From: Daldinia sp. FL1419
Taxonomy: Eukaryota > Ascomycota > Sordariomycetes > Xylariales > Hypoxylaceae
Direction: 5' to 3'
Length of the DNA stretch: 64,000 nucleotides
Assembly: GCA_025201765.1 (NCBI GenBank)
Contig: MU623421.1
Coordinates: forward strand, 105,558 to 169,557
The notes under the pieces were generated by a model. The model saw nothing but the letters and a program-made list of their open reading frames with translations, searched no databases and was not told where the DNA came from. This document shows, one piece after another, positions 23,347 to 35,201 of this stretch (position 1 is its first letter; the number at the start of each line of letters is the position of its first letter). The position numbers were made by a program, and so were the translations under genes.

Positions 23347-25233
23347 CTAATCAGAGTCATCGCCCGTCCAAACCGTTTTACCTTTCCCCTTCCCTTTCCC
23401 CTTATCCCGTTCTTTAGCTCTCTGGATACACCACACCTCTAAACGCCTTTCCACTTGTGTAGCACCTCTAACTAGCGTATGTAATGGTATAGCCGCAAGA
23501 CTAGCTGCCTTACTATAGAGTACTTTTGCAGAGTTCGGTAACTCTTCTGGGGTGCGCCAGACCGGGCAAAAGTCTTGACTGTGCTTCTTTCCCGTGTCCT
23601 CGGGATCATCGGGATCATCGGGATCATCGAGAACTGGCTCGACCATTTCTATAAAACCGCTTAAATTTTCATATCTGGTTCTTATGCGTTCAAATTCCCC
23701 GTTATCTGGTTGGTCGTTCAGGTTGCCCTGGTTAGGAGGTCGCTTTTGTTCCTGGAAGTGTTCTCGGATCCTCTCGGTAGCTATAAAAGGGGTTAGTTAC
23801 AACTGTCAAATTGCAAGAAAATCAACAAGTGTAGCATACTTTTTGGTTCGCCGCCTCCTATCCACATCTTCTCGAACCAGTCCATAAAATCATCTAGTTT
23901 TTCTTTCTCTATTGTTAGGGCATCCTCGGGGGTGACTTTGTATTCTTCGCCTCGTGATAATGTAGGCTTTGTTTGTGTCGTATCATTTTGCATGCTCTCC
24001 TGCCACTTTTCCCAGTTGATATTCATGCTTCGGGGATCATAATTGTTTCGAGGAGGCCGTTTAACACCGTCTAACGGATAGAGTAGCTTAGCAGATACGA
24101 CAACTGAAGCAACCAAGAGTACTTCTGGGTTATCCATTGTCCGGATCTTCTTTCCTCCTGTAGGATAAGAGTAATCCGCCTTTAAAGCTTCTGCAATACA
24201 TTTTGCTACAATGTAAATCTCAACTATACGATATTAGTCGAACCATCTCTAATTATCATCTGTATATTTGAACCTACCTGGAAGAGTTAAATCTGTGATG
24301 AGCCGCACGAGTACGGGCGGATAGTTTATCGGCGGGAAAATGGTATCGAAGTTAATTTTGAATGATATCACGAGCTCTTGCACGGCTGCTTGCAGTCGAC
24401 CTGCCGGGATATGGTCTCTAATTTGCAGAGCGCGATGATACTCAGCGGGAAGGCGGTCTCGGACGTTGCGTGGGATGTTATTGAACTTGGGTAAATATAT
24501 ATCTTAGTACATCCTCATAATTTACGGGGTATGACTGGGAGTTGTTCAACGTAGACATCGTACATACCGCCGCGAGAAAATCCAACTCTCCCCTTTGGGC
24601 CCAACCGCAGAAATCTGCCGTCGTAGCCGGTAATCGTTGCACCAGGCAGCCTAAGTAACACAACGCCAAGGTATCAACGAGCTTCGGCAGTTTCCATCGC
24701 CTCCCAGCATCTGGGGCCGTCGTAGCATCCGAGAGGTCAAAAGCGGACGACTCGGCGCCAGTACCTTCGCTCTGGGAGCTAAACATCGCCGAACTGGTGG
24801 CGTAGCCATCCGACTCTTCGCTGACGTCTCCTTTCCGCTTGCGAGGTTTTATCCCACTCTCTCTTAGTGGTAGGTCCCTCACCCGGAGCGACCAGAGCGC
24901 CCTCACGATTTCTTCAAACTCCTCTTGAAAGCCTTTCTCCTTTATGAGCCACCAGACCTGCCTGAGCAGTATTAATTGCAGGACTTCGAGATATAACTCT
25001 CTGCCTTCATCACCGGCGAGTTTAACGGCCACCTTTTTCTTGGGCTCTTTTTTCTTTCGTGAGACCTTGCCCTGTGTGCCGAAGGCGTCCTCGTCACCCT
25101 CATGTTCCGCGAATCCTTCAAGACGGTGCCCGTTTCGACAGTACCGAATCGCGTCTTGCGCGTACCACTGCCGCGCACCACATTCATCGCACCGCTCGCC
25201 GCCGCGGAAACGATGGTAGTTTGTGGGAGCCAT
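23347..25233 (-). CDS. rrn7: RNA polymerase I core factor subunit Rrn7 (TAF1B family)
   Basis: Rrn7 is the TFIIB-like subunit of the Pol I core factor that starts rRNA transcription in the nucleolus. Four exons, 25233-24568, 24485-24278, 24223-23840 and 23780-23347, give 563 residues; the introns are 82, 54 and 59 nt. The N-terminal zinc ribbon is visible as C15-x2-C18-x13-C32-x3-H36, followed by a Lys-rich linker and the B-reader-like YLEVLQLILLRQVWWLI segment. The two cyclin-like folds lie at about residues 80-420 (LPKLVDTLALCYLGCLV, PVLVRLITDLTLP, VEIYIVAKCIAEAL, EVLLVASVVVSAKLLYPLD). The C-terminus has three Asp-Asp-Pro repeats and a KGKGKGKGK stretch, both from short DNA repeats. Length and order match fungal Rrn7. 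Confidence 0.88.
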
Positions 25234-26243
25234 TCCCTGTGTGTTGACCTGCCGTCTGCCGAAGAGAAGGTAAAGGAAGGAGAAATAGCGGGGTGCCTAA
25301 GAGAAGTAAATTTTTATCTTTAATATTAAATACCTACCTAGGTACGCATTGAGGATGAGGATCTTCGAGAATGATAATTACTAGGTACGCAGGTATTTTT
25401 ATAACACATCACATCTTCCTAATTTTTAATTAAGGATATATTCGTCTTATAGCGCATTTTATAAACAAATTAACCTCTGCTTAACTGCGTATAATATTAA
25501 CGAGTAAATAGATACCTGCCTTACTTATTTAACTACAATCTTGCCTACAAAATGATTATTACTTACTACCTTATATACGCTTTAACAGAAACCATCTTCT
25601 CGTCAACCCCCCTTAAATTCAACTTTTTACAAAATTTAGCTTTCCTTATTTAATACCTTATCGTAGTAAATTTGGTATAGTTGGACGAACATACTTCTTA
25701 CCATTTCATCTAGCGCGATAGAGGCTCAATCGTCATATGATCGAGATGAGACGATCCTTACACGTAGTAGAATAGTATACACTAGGTACAAACCAAGTTG
25801 ACATGCGTGCCCCCATTATCATAGTATTCATTATTCACATATCGATGGTGGATTCGGATTCCTCAAGGGTCACGTAAAAACCATCATCGTTATCTTATGA
25901 AAAATAAAGGGAGATCTCGTAGATTCTGTAGGACAAGTCAAGTGCTAATAAAAACAGGAAACCTGTTTTGCTGAAATCCTCAAAATGCACATCATTTTTG
26001 TTCCTCAAAGAGATGGGAATAGATGCGAAATTCGAGGACTATCGTACCATATGTTTGTTCCTCCACAGTGGATAGCACATTTGTACGCGAAACCCGGCGG
26101 GCCAGCGTCCAATACGAACCTAGCTACTAGTTTCTTAGTTAATAAAACTCCCTTTTGGTGATGTCCAAGTTGGTCGAAGTTTGTGAGCAACCCTCGATCC
26201 AATGACATCCTCTACCCGGGTATCAAATCTCCTAGCTGGAGAT
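25234..26243. other. AT-rich intergenic region, no gene recognised
   Basis: About 1 kb between the rrn7 start and the eIF5A stop. The stretch 25310-25700 is notably AT-rich and has no open frame above 60 codons; it could be weakly RIP-affected or simply non-coding. A CCTACCTAGG motif sits near 25331-25342. Confidence 0.45.
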
Positions 26244-27168
26244 TTAATCCTTCTGGCTGGGCTCGTCGGCCTTGATGGCAGCCTCTTCGCCCATAGCGGA
26301 CTGGATGGTGATGACTTGAACAACGTTAGTAATTCCAAGGCCGATTTGAGGGGGAGTTTAGAACTTACTAAGGGGGGTTCCATTCTCATCAGCTTCCTCG
26401 ATCTTCTTGCCAATATCACCCTCGGGGACCTTGATGTCGGATCGCTCCTCGCTGGTGTTGATGTCGTGGAGGACAATGAAGCCATCCTCAACGTGAGACT
26501 AATAGAATATATTGGTCAGCGTAATCCGCTTCCCAGACCATATTGCGCGTGGAGTAGGTATACTCACGAAGTTGTACTGCTTGGTCTTAACAACCGGAAC
26601 CTCCATGTTGTGGGTAGACGGGCAAAGTTCTTCAAGCTTCTTGCCGGTGAAGATATCGATACCGACTAGATGGACCTTGGCGTGACCGTGCTTGCCGGTC
26701 TTGGAGGTGGACATGTCCACGATCTTGCAAGGACGACCCTTGATGACGACGGCACCGTTCTTGCGCAGAGCAGAGCACTGCATGGGGAAGGTGGCAGACG
26801 CACCAGCATCTCCCTGGTTATCGATCTCGAACTATGAGAGAAAACTTGTTAGCACCAAGCCATAATCCATCTTTTTATTTAAATTCGCGATTGCGAAAAA
26901 TAAATAAAAATCATATGTTTGCAATGACAATAAACGGATTCAGCTTTCGGTATTCAACAGCCATCATCGCGGGGTTCATTGGCGAGCCGTGCCAAATGCG
27001 TAATGCGTGGTGATGCGGATGCGGGGTGGTTTAGGTACCAGCCCGCCCATTGCCCGCCTTTGCGATCGCCAGTATATAGATATATATTAAAAAAAAAAAA
27101 AAAGAGGGACAAGATATTTTTCTTGTGTTTTTATCTTGCGTGTTTCTTGAACGTACCTCGTCCGCCAT
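26244..27168 (-). CDS. eif5a: Translation factor eIF5A (hypusine-containing)
   Basis: eIF5A promotes peptide-bond formation at stalled ribosomes and is the only hypusinated protein. Four exons, 27168-27157, 26831-26568, 26498-26369 and 26314-26244, give 158 residues, the normal length. The first coding exon is only 12 nt (MADE) and is followed by a 325-nt intron (GTACGT...GCTAAC...CATAG), the longest confidently assigned in the window. The modified lysine is K51 in the loop SKTGKHGHAK, matching the yeast position. The N-terminal SH3-like domain runs to about residue 84, the C-terminal OB domain from VVKTKQYNF to the end, including VPEGDIGKKI and the nearly invariant SAMGEEAA. Introns 2 and 3 are 69 and 54 nt. 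Confidence 0.95.
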
Positions 27169-28666
27169 TTTGAAGGATTGACCGAAGTGAAAGTATTGGT
27201 AGAGTAGAAGAGAAAGGAAGATGCACAAATGGCCCAGCTAAAATGTCCAAGACGGAAATATGAGTTGGTGGACTATTTGTAGAGGGGGAGGATTGAGAAG
27301 ATGTGAAAGATGTAGAGGGAGGGGGTAGAAAAAAAAAGTCAAGTGGAGGGGACTTGTTCCAAGGGCAAAAAAGACGGGAATTTTTTTCTTCCCAGAATTG
27401 GGCACACAGATTATATAACACCTGATTGGTTGTATGGCTCCGTGTTTGGGAATTTGCCCCAATAATAATCCAGTAACCCAGTTACCTTTTTGTATTTTTT
27501 TCCTTCAAATACTTTGGCGGGGTGTATTTTGTGGGTTTTTACAGGTAGCCTAGGCCAGTCTAGGCGGCCAGGTGCGCACAAAGGCTACCACTAATTTTCT
27601 TTACGCATAGGGCACTTTGGCTTAACGGTAGTGCTACTTGTTGAAAACTTTAGTGAGATTTTTAAGGTTTTTAGGGTGAGTGCCCCTCTCTTGCAACTAA
27701 AATCAACTGTAAATACTTATTCGGAGGGGCGAAGGGTTGGATCCGTAAGTTGCAGGATACATCATATACGCAAACTGTGGAATTTGCCCATTGTCTTTAG
27801 GTATTGCATGCATTCCACTCGGTCCATACAAGCTTCATGTTGCTGGCACACCTATCTGTCTTAGGTGCCTTACAAGGAAACCTGAAATCACCTCCGTTTC
27901 TGTCAAAGTATTATTGTTACTAATAATTTTCGATTCACCTCTCCCTTTGGAGTACCGATGCTCACTTATCTGACCTAGGTAGTCCGCGTGGGGATACATA
28001 CCTGCCTCATTTATATACCTAGGTACTATGTAGGTAGGTATGTAGGTAGGTATGTACTGTAGGTGGGCATGCATGGGTACTGGGTATTAGGTACATAAAA
28101 AACGTAGGTACATCCCACTTGGACATATGTGTATGAGGTAATTCATATTAACCTTTGATTTCCATTTCCTTTTTTTTTTGTTTCTCTCAGAATAAAAGAA
28201 GGAGCAGAGATTTGACCCACTTTCGAATCTTATCAAAACCCGTTGCTTAATAACTTTATTAGTTAACCTTATGTACATAGTTATAATTAACTGGGTCTAG
28301 GTAACATAAATGCTGATCTAACCTGATAAAGTGCTGATACTTCTCAATGACATGTGTCTGAAGCTTCAACCAATCATCACCCTTAATCCCACTACTCGAG
28401 GAGAGGCTGTTACACGGCCTCGTCTGCTTCTTTGGGGGAGCTCGCCAATAACTAAACTCCTTGGCTGTTGCATTTATCGTGAAACCGTAAATAATATACA
28501 TCTTCTTTTCCCGACGCTCACTTCTATTTTTGCAATTTTCTCGTTTCTAGTCAATTATATTATTATTATTATCATTATCATTAGCTTGACGGAACAGTCA
28601 ATAGCTAAAATAGAGTCATGACGCGGCCCGACTCATAGCCCCCATCCTCCTGCTCGCATTTAGAAT
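27169..28666. other. Divergent intergenic region, eIF5A / vps52
   Basis: About 1.5 kb with no supportable gene. The part near eIF5A is pyrimidine/purine-skewed (27260-27340), as in strong fungal promoters. A Pol III A-box-like word is at about 27609-27620, and a cluster of TAGGTAGGTATG repeats spans about 28016-28062. A TATTATTATCATT microsatellite lies at about 28557-28581 shortly before vps52. Confidence 0.5.
28016..28062. repeat. Cluster of TAGGTAGGTATG-type repeats
   Basis: The densest copy of the dispersed motif: a CCTAGGTA start, then two GTAGGTAGGTAT units and a further GTAGGT. The same word family recurs at many intergenic positions in the window and never inside the coding exons I examined. 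Confidence 0.7.
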
Positions 28667-30745
28667 ATGTGGCTCGATCGGCTTGCCGGTCAGTCAACGT
28701 CTCCCGCTCCTTCGCAACCCGGAAGCCGTTCGTACTCTCCCGCGCCCCGTCGAACCCCGAGCGGATTAGGACCGTATATTACATCTCAGCAGCGACCTGG
28801 TATCACTCCTAGAACGTCGTCGCTATCTTTAGCATCGACCGAATCTTCGGCTTCTTCCTTCTTGACATCTTCTCGAAGAGCCAATGGTTCGGCATTGAAA
28901 GAATCGAGCACGATATATTCTGGGCCTGATCCTGTGGATATTTTAGAGCGGCTTTTGGGGGACGATAAGCAGCATGCAACACCAGGTGCCAAGCTGGCGG
29001 CCAACTCGGTCAGTTCGATATCGCTCGAAGACCTTCAATTGGAGTTTGACTTCGGCGGGTTGTCGGTACGAGAGTTAGCGTTGTCAGAGGAAGCGCCGAT
29101 AGATGATACCGCTATATACAGACCGCAGGCGGCTGAGGAGTGTATGCCCCCTTTTATATGAACCTTCATTCTTACCATACTCACTGTTTTGCTCGTAGAT
29201 GACCAAGATAAGGCCAAGTTCGAAGAACTACACCGATCAATACAAGCCTGCGACGAGGTATTGAGCTCAGTAGAGATCAACTTGACAAGTTTCCGGAATG
29301 ACCTTGCGACGGTGTCTGCGGATATCGAAACATTACAAGCACGGTCGACCGCCCTCAATGTACGACTAGAAAACCGAAAGGCAGTGGAGAAGGGCTTAGG
29401 ACCGGTGGTTGAAGAGATTAGCGTGTCCCCCACAGTAGTATCTAAGATCGCCGAAGGTCATATCGACGAGGGATGGGTAAAGGTGGTCGCGGAGATCGAT
29501 AAGAGAGCTACAGCCCACAAGAAGAACGCCTCGAGTGCGCAGAGTGCTAAGGGCCTTCAAGACCTCGGGCCGTTATTAGAGAAATTGGTGCTCAAAGCTA
29601 CTGAACGAATAAGAGATTTCCTCGTCGCTCAGATCAAGGCCTTACGGTCACCACACATCAACGCGCAAATTATCCAACAGCAGAATTTCCTCAAATTCAG
29701 AGATCTATACTCTTTTCTTCACAAACACCACTCCACGCTAGCCGATGAAATATGCCGGGCATACATGAATACTATGCGATGGTACTACGCCAACCAATTT
29801 ACACGCTACGAAAACGCACTCCGAAAGATCAAGTTGCACTCCTTGGACAAGACTGACGTATTGGGGAATGAGGACACTTCCAGGAAGGGTACCGTCCTTT
29901 CAGGTTCGAAAATAGCCGGCCCACCCCACGATGCTTTTAACTTGGGCCGACGAATCGATCTCCTGCGTACTCATAACCAGAGTGCGCTCTCTTCTTACCT
30001 AGCTGAGGAAGACCAATCCACCCACTACCTAGAAGTTCCATTCCGGAACTTTAACCTCGCCCTGATCGACAATGCAACGGCCGAATACACCTTCCTCGCG
30101 TCGTTCTTTTCTCCCGCTCTGAGCTATTCTACCATCTCTCGTGATTTCACTTACATATTCGAGCCGACGTTTCAGCTCGGACAGACGCTAACAAAATCTC
30201 TCGTGGGCGACACGTACGACGCTATTGGCGTCCTGCTAGCCGTCCGCTTAAATCAGCATTTCCAGTTCGAGCTGCAACGCCGTAAAATTCCCGCAGCAGA
30301 CGGGTACCTCAACGGCACGGCCATGCTACTCTGGCCGCGCCTCCAAGCTATCATGAATGCACACTGCGAATCTGTCCGCGCTCTTACCACGGGGCTACCA
30401 ACACGGCCTCCTACGTCTAAGGCAGAGCAAAACAAGCTATCAGCCGCCCCACACGTCTGCACGCAGCGTTTCGGACAGTTGCTCCACGGGATCTTAGCTC
30501 TGAGTACCGAAGGCGGGGATGACGAACCCGTAGTCACGAGTCTGCGGAGACTGCGCAGCGAGATGGAAGCTTTCTTAACGAAGTATAGCGCGGCGTTCGG
30601 TACTGATAAGAGGAAGCGGGAGCGCTTTCTGTATAATAATTATAGTTTAATCCTGACGATTATTAGTGACACTCAGGGCAAGTTGGCGGACGAAGAACAG
30701 GAGCACTTCGAGGGACTAAAGACGGCTTTTCAGGAGGCTGCTTAA
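28667..30745 (+). CDS. vps52: GARP complex subunit Vps52
   Basis: Vps52 (Sac2 family) is a subunit of the GARP tether that receives endosome-derived vesicles at the trans-Golgi. Two exons, 28667-29141 and 29199-30745, separated by a 57-nt intron (GTATGC...CGTAG), give 673 residues. The N-terminus starts MWLDRLAGQ, a Ser/Pro/Arg-rich disordered segment typical of fungal Vps52 (about 1-110), then a short conserved DFGGLSVREL motif. The coiled-coil that assembles the complex spans about 160-250 (KFEELHRSIQACDEVLSSVE, LQARSTALNVRLENRK). The rest is the helical Vps52/CATCHR-type rod (KIAEGHIDEGWVKVV, YSFLHKHHSTLADEICRAYM, YNNYSLILTIISDTQGKL). The split codon TAT at the junction restores the conserved EEYDQDKAKFEEL. 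Confidence 0.9.
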
Positions 30746-31229
30746 GTCGGGGCGATAAGAGAGAATATTGTATGACAAGTGACCGCTATTATTACTACCA
30801 TTAGGGTATCTAAGCATGTCAAGAAAACTAAGAGATGATACGATTATATGGAATTGCGTTTGAAGAGTGGGCTTGTTGCCTATTTAGCTCCCAATAATAG
30901 ATACCTATATACCTATATGATTTGTTCGTTCTATTGCATGTGCTCTTTTGTGTCATCGTACCATTATACTGCTCCTAAGGTAAAGACTTGGATACCGATA
31001 TCCTGGGAATGCTAACATAAGTTACCCCAGTTAAAAGTACCCACCACGATAACCCCGATGCTTCCGGGTTGCATAACATACCGTAAACCCCAATCCCATA
31101 TAGCTTGTACAACAACTCTAGGACTCGTCAAGACTTCATGTTCATGCACTTTATTACGCACTCCTTTGTGAAAACATATAGGAACGCCGTCGAACATCCT
31201 CTGTATAGTCGAGTAACCATCCTGGTATC
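30746..31229. terminator. Convergent 3' intergenic region, vps52 / Rab GAP gene
   Basis: A 484-bp gap between two gene ends facing each other. It is AT-rich close to vps52 (repeated TACCTATA near 30900-30920). It should hold both polyadenylation regions; nothing else is supported. Confidence 0.35.
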
Positions 31230-32563
31230 CTAGAAATAATGGCTCGGGGTCGACCACGAGGCAAGATTCGACCAGATAGGTGCCTTTCGGAAATATATGG
31301 CGCCAGCGCCTACGACCACGGCTAGGATTAAAGTCTTGTTGGCCCATGCGGCCCGGAGTATCTCGTCCCGCCGCTGAGCCCACTGGAGCTCGCGGCATTG
31401 TTTTTGGAAGTACACATGTCCATCCTCGAGGGTTTGTGTAGCGCACACCTTGACGTCACGTGCTGTTTTCAGAGTGCTGGCGTTCGATACGAAACGCCAG
31501 CTACGTAAGGACTCCGGAGGGTGGCGTTTACAAAGGATGGCGGCGTCCGCGATAACAGTATCGAGATCCAGGTCCTGGGGTAGCTTGGAGAGGGTGAAAT
31601 GCAGCATGTCGGGCTCATCCTGCTCGAACAGCTCGTCGCGACGGAGTAGCACAATCTGAGCGAAGACGTAAAGAGTGAAGACCTGCTCTCGGGCTAGAAG
31701 GGCATCGAACAACCGCGCTATATCACTGTATCGCCGCACGTTGTGCGCAAACATGGTCAACGTGTCTGACAGCGCGAAGAACGGCTCCGTTCGTGATACA
31801 TGGGCGCACAGCGCTGGGTCTGCTGCCCTGAGAATATCTGGGATCAGCTGTAGTTGCGCAACAGACGGGTTCAAGCTTGGTAGCATAAAGTCCCGGATGC
31901 GCAGGGCAGAGAGGCGGGCAACGGCCGCGGCACGAATGGTTGGTGGGAGAACCAGTAGAAAGACCTGACATATGTCGTGATAACCTTGGAAGTAGCAGAG
32001 GTATGGTTGCCGTCGGAGGACTTCGGTGATAAGGTCTGAGAGCTGCGACTTCTTCGTGTCGAGTTGCGCCTGGGTATCATCTAGACACTGCAGTCAGCTT
32101 GACTCAGGGCGTGGGGGCGCTTTTGCTCCGCAGGGGGTTATGCATCCCGTACCGTTTGGGTAGTAAACGAAGCTTCGGTCAACATCGAGCTTGACTTGAC
32201 CCTCATCTCGATGCTCCTTTAACTTTCCCCACGAATCGGAGTTTTCATCCTTCTCCCCGCGCTCATCGATGTGGACGCCTAGCAATATGGGCCCTGTTGA
32301 AGAACCTTGAGCCTCATGATCCCGATTTGACGGGGTTTGAGTGGGATAAACGAGGCGCGGCGCGCGGGACACTCACATGCTTGGCAACGGATGGCATCGG
32401 TGAGAAATCCACCCCTCGATATGGCTAAAACCTGAAGATCGTCGATGTCTCTCCGCTTGCATGCATCCAGGATGCGGGCATGTTTGCGGGTTAATGCGGG
32501 CGCATCACGAAAACTCAGGTCTTCTTTCTCACTGCCGTCGACACCCTCATATTCCCAGGCCAT
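31230..32563 (-). CDS. gyp8: TBC-domain Rab GTPase-activating protein, Gyp8/TBC1D20 type
   Basis: This protein should stimulate GTP hydrolysis by an early-secretory Rab (Rab1/Ypt1 group for this subfamily). Exons 32563-32377, 32293-32153 and 32080-31230 give 392 residues; the introns are 83 and 72 nt. Joining exon 1 to 2 restores the TBC entry motif CQAWPILLG. Both catalytic fingers are present: the arginine finger R102 in LDVDRSF and the glutamine finger Q141 in YFQGYHD. The TBC fold continues through LSALRIRDFMLPSL, ALSDTLTMFAHNV and YVFAQIVLLRRDEL. A hydrophobic helix near residues 360-377 (TLILAVVVGAGAIYF) followed by a short basic end looks like a C-terminal tail anchor, as known for TBC1D20 at the ER. 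The subfamily call is inference from the YFQGYHD motif and the tail anchor. Confidence 0.85.
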
Positions 32564-35201
32564 GGGATCGATGCACCTCGGTCTCGCCTGTTCCCTGCTG
32601 CGCGTCAGGTTGCCTTACTTGGTGCCTTGTGCGTCCGTATGGACAAATAACATGCTGCTGCCCTATAAGGGCCACAACTATGGGCTTTTGACACCATACA
32701 GTAAAGAGCTTCCAAGATATACCGCCTTTTTCGCCCCCCCCTCTTAATAACGTCGTCCAAGACAGAAAACTCGCTAGGGCGCAGCCCGAGTTTCTGGGAA
32801 ACCGCCTCTGTTCCGGATTGAGCAAGCCTATCTAGATATCTGATTATAGATGGGTGCCCTTTGATATGGGCCACGTAAGGCTCGAAGGAAGTAAGTAGTT
32901 TTTCGAAGAAAAAAAATAAGAATCGAATTACTTTGATTTTTGATAAAATAATAAAACCTGACCAAGTGAAGCATGTGATATCTTATATTGGGCTTGAACG
33001 AAGGGAGAAGGAATAAGCAAAAGTACCTAGACAAATAAAGTTTAAAGAGATCAATATTTCGATGCTGGCAGCTGGCGGGTAAATCGGGTGGGTCATTCCG
33101 TCCGGTGAGCTACCCTTGCGGCGCCATGCGCAGGTATCAGGGGGTGATCCCGGGAACTACTTACTGCGCTAAAGTCGCTTACCTAAACTTTAAAGGACCT
33201 GATGCAGATAAGAGCGAGGTCTTTGCAGGTACCTCATATAGTACCTTCGTTGTACTGCTGCAACCGTATGTACGATGAGGTAGGTATGCCTTACAGAGGG
33301 TTCTAGCATTTTCTAGCTACATGCATGGGCTTGGCTTTATTTCCATTCAGTAATCAAAGATTCCTTTCAATACACGTACGTGGGGATGGGGGAAAGAGTT
33401 GCTGTTGGTGTAGTTAGCAGTCAGTTACTATTTCAGTTAGTTACTTGTTAGCGCAAAATCGCATCAACTAACCCCCTGGTCACCTAAGTGCTCCGTGCTG
33501 AAGTGATAGGTACAGTAAAAGAATTACCGGACAAGGCTATTGTTCTCTTCCCCAGCTTCTATAAATACAATCTACTATGCAGATAAGGGATTTGATATCC
33601 CATGCGCCTCTTTGTTTTTAGACGACATTTGATCGTCTCTCCCAACAGAGAAATTTATAATAGGAGTTATGTTGGGATGTGGGTGAAGCGTTAGCACGTT
33701 TCTTTCAGGTACAGTTTAACCTAATGTAGCAAATCCCCATAGTCCTAACTAGAATAATATCTAACCTTAGGTAACTAGCCCATTTGTGAAGGATATTGCG
33801 TGGTCTTAACATCCCATACATGCATGCTACCTACGTGTAGGTAGCTACATTGCCCCTTTATAGACTTCATTGTATACCTAGGTATATCTACTTAGGTAGG
33901 TATGTACAATGAAGTTAGGTTGTGTACCTAATTACTGCATCAGGTACCTACATGTATTTGGGGTGTATTCGAAACGACGACCTGCATTTCGACCTAAATT
34001 ATAATCTATTTCCTACGTCATATCCTTTAAATATAAGCCAATCTGATTACTGCGTTAAGTACTGAAGCTAGTTCTATAAGCATTTTATAATCAATCTACT
34101 ATGAGGAAGGGGTCATGGAGGACGGAAGTAAGAGGTAGAGCAAGTAAAAGTTCCACTCGTTAGGTAGTAGCTGTCCGGTTAGGTAGAATTGGAAGCTTTT
34201 AGCCCCGCATCACCGTCTAGATTTCCAACCTCTCTGCATCAAAGATACGCTGTACAGGCTACTTGTACGACTGAAAAAAATAAATAAAAAATAGACTAGA
34301 GCTAAGTACCTCCTGCATATTATACTTGGCTTCCTGCATTTCAAAATTGAGGGAAGACCGACCCAAACAACAGAACCTTTGTAGCTTTACCAATGTTTTA
34401 ATGCATTTTAATGCATCTGCAAGGCCAATGACACGCGACTGATTACTTTCCCCGCATCACTTTAAAGAGGTACTGCGGCTTCCCAAGATCAGTGAGCCAA
34501 ATCGCAGCTTTACAGCTTTTTACGGCTCTTGGGATTTCATAGGTCTGGACGAAACCCCTAACAACTTTAACACCCCCGGCACATTGGCATATGTTGGCCC
34601 CCAAGATTAGGTCTCGACTTCTAAAGAACTCGACGACTAATGTCTAGCGAACAGAGACGCATGCAGTAAATTCAAACAGTACCATACATCTTTATTTCCA
34701 CTAGGTTACCTGATTCCGTGTCTAGTATTCGGTTGTCCCAGCCTATTTAAGAGGTTGGAGAATCCGTTTAATCTTTCCAAACGACTCCATGCGAGGTTAA
34801 AGGCGAATATCTACCTGCTTAGGTAGTAGATAACCTTGGCTAAGCATCTTTTTATAAAACCACCGGTATCCTTAAACCTTCGCTCTATAGCATCTTCTAA
34901 TCTGATAAAGCTGGACTTCCTATTTCCCTCTTGGTTTGAAACTTAACCCAGATTAACTGCCTACCTTCTACCTTTACTGGCCATCTAGCCGCGGATCTAG
35001 GGATTATCAAAGTGCGGTTCCGGGTGTAAAAGTCGCCAATTCATCTGTCATAGCCGCACATCGATAAATAACCATTACAACTCAACCATAACTGCCCCAT
35101 TATCGTGAGATACTCGCCATCGGTACCTGGTTACCGTATCTTACCGGTTCAAGAATCAGCATTCGCCATAACTGTTTCCACAATTCAGCTTGCAACTCAC
35201 A
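32564..35201. other. 2.6-kb gene-free divergent intergenic region
   Basis: No supportable gene between the Rab GAP and the DDB1/CPSF-A-like gene. It carries a small cluster of TAGGTAGG/CCTACGTG motifs at about 33828-33905 and a TTTTAATGCATTTTAATGCAT direct repeat near 34393-34418. Open frames are short and overlap on both strands. Confidence 0.5.

Noticed and set aside
31012..31446. 144-codon minus-strand frame at the end of the Rab GAP gene
   Set aside because: It overlaps the real last exon in another frame and encodes no domain.
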